Origin: Ignavibacteriota bacterium
GTDB lineage: Bacteria; Bacteroidota; Ignavibacteria; Tepidaquicellales; Tepidaquicellaceae
Direction: 5' to 3'
Assembly: GCA_026390735.1 (NCBI GenBank)
Contig: JAPLFJ010000069.1
Span: 1-64,000, forward strand
Length of the DNA: 64,000 bases
Positions 63,955 to 64,000 of this stretch are shown here, piece after piece. A program made the translations under genes and the position numbers. Every line of letters begins with the position of its first letter. The stretch's first letter is position 1. Under the pieces are notes generated by a model, which saw only the letters and a list, made by a program, of their open reading frames with translations, did no database searches and was not told where the DNA came from.

Positions 63955-64000
63955 TTATTTAGCGCTTTCGTACTTTTTCCAGTATTCGTTTTCCAGCTCT
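63955..64000 (-). CDS. C-terminal end of a gene cut by the window edge
   Basis: On the minus strand the frame from 64000 ends LENEYWKKYESAK-stop, an ordinary charged C-terminus, followed downstream by non-coding DNA. It is too short for a function call. Confidence 0.4.
   Translation of the reverse strand, partial: ELENEYWKKYESAK

Noticed and set aside
1-64000. CRISPR array
   Set aside because: No regularly spaced direct repeats with unique spacers were seen. The 22-bp iterons are contiguous and lie inside a gene.

Overview
The chromosomal part of this window looks like an Ignavibacteriales/Bacteroidota-type bacterium. Four secreted proteins end in the type IX secretion sorting domain with its YPNPFNP motif, a TAnnTTTG-type promoter box lies in front of carA, and the housekeeping genes have moderate base composition. 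No taxonomic search was possible, so the lineage is inference.

Layout. 1-1685: the 3' part of a group II intron with its maturase. 1.96-29.1 kb: ordinary chromosome. It holds era with an OB-fold lipoprotein and a TPR protein, an aldehyde dehydrogenase, small secreted proteins (one with an in-frame TGA in its signal peptide), T9SS cargo proteins, carAB, typA, a YfhO-like membrane protein, marC, a DUF4239 protein, an HxlR regulator with its nitroreductase, phenylalanine hydroxylase with an SDR, and a sodium:solute symporter. A 100-bp sequence occurs twice, identically, 15.5 kb apart.

29.2-63.8 kb: a 34,555-bp integrative element inserted in tRNA-Phe. An 82-bp perfect direct repeat (29127-29208 and 63682-63763) holds the tRNA 3' half and its terminator. 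A tyrosine integrase lies just inside the left end, and tandem 12-bp repeats inside each end look like integrase arm sites. The element carries no recognisable capsid, tail or conjugation genes. It has a winged-helix replication-initiator candidate with 22-bp iterons inside its coding sequence, and the rest is mainly defence-type genes: (a) a SAM-domain/TPR/membrane protein operon; (b) a seven-gene minus-strand operon with two dynamin-like GTPases (one ending in a NusA-like KH domain), a PGN_0703-like nuclease, a TOPRIM protein and a DUF262-DUF1524 (GmrSD-like) nuclease; (c) an AAA+ ATPase with a MORN-like protein; (d) a type I restriction system with an AbiE toxin-antitoxin pair placed between hsdS and hsdR and a YgjP-type metallopeptidase at its end; (e) a DUF5655 protein, two unknown proteins, and a zinc-ribbon protein with an HEPN-like RNase motif. 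Remnants (an integrase tail, a paralogue fragment, a truncated peptidase, tRNA-Phe fragments) show repeated turnover.

The best candidates for something undescribed are operon (b), the SAM/TPR operon (a), the iteron-in-gene origin with a leader that can pair with the initiator start codon, and the palindrome-carrying tRNA-Phe fragments at the right junction.
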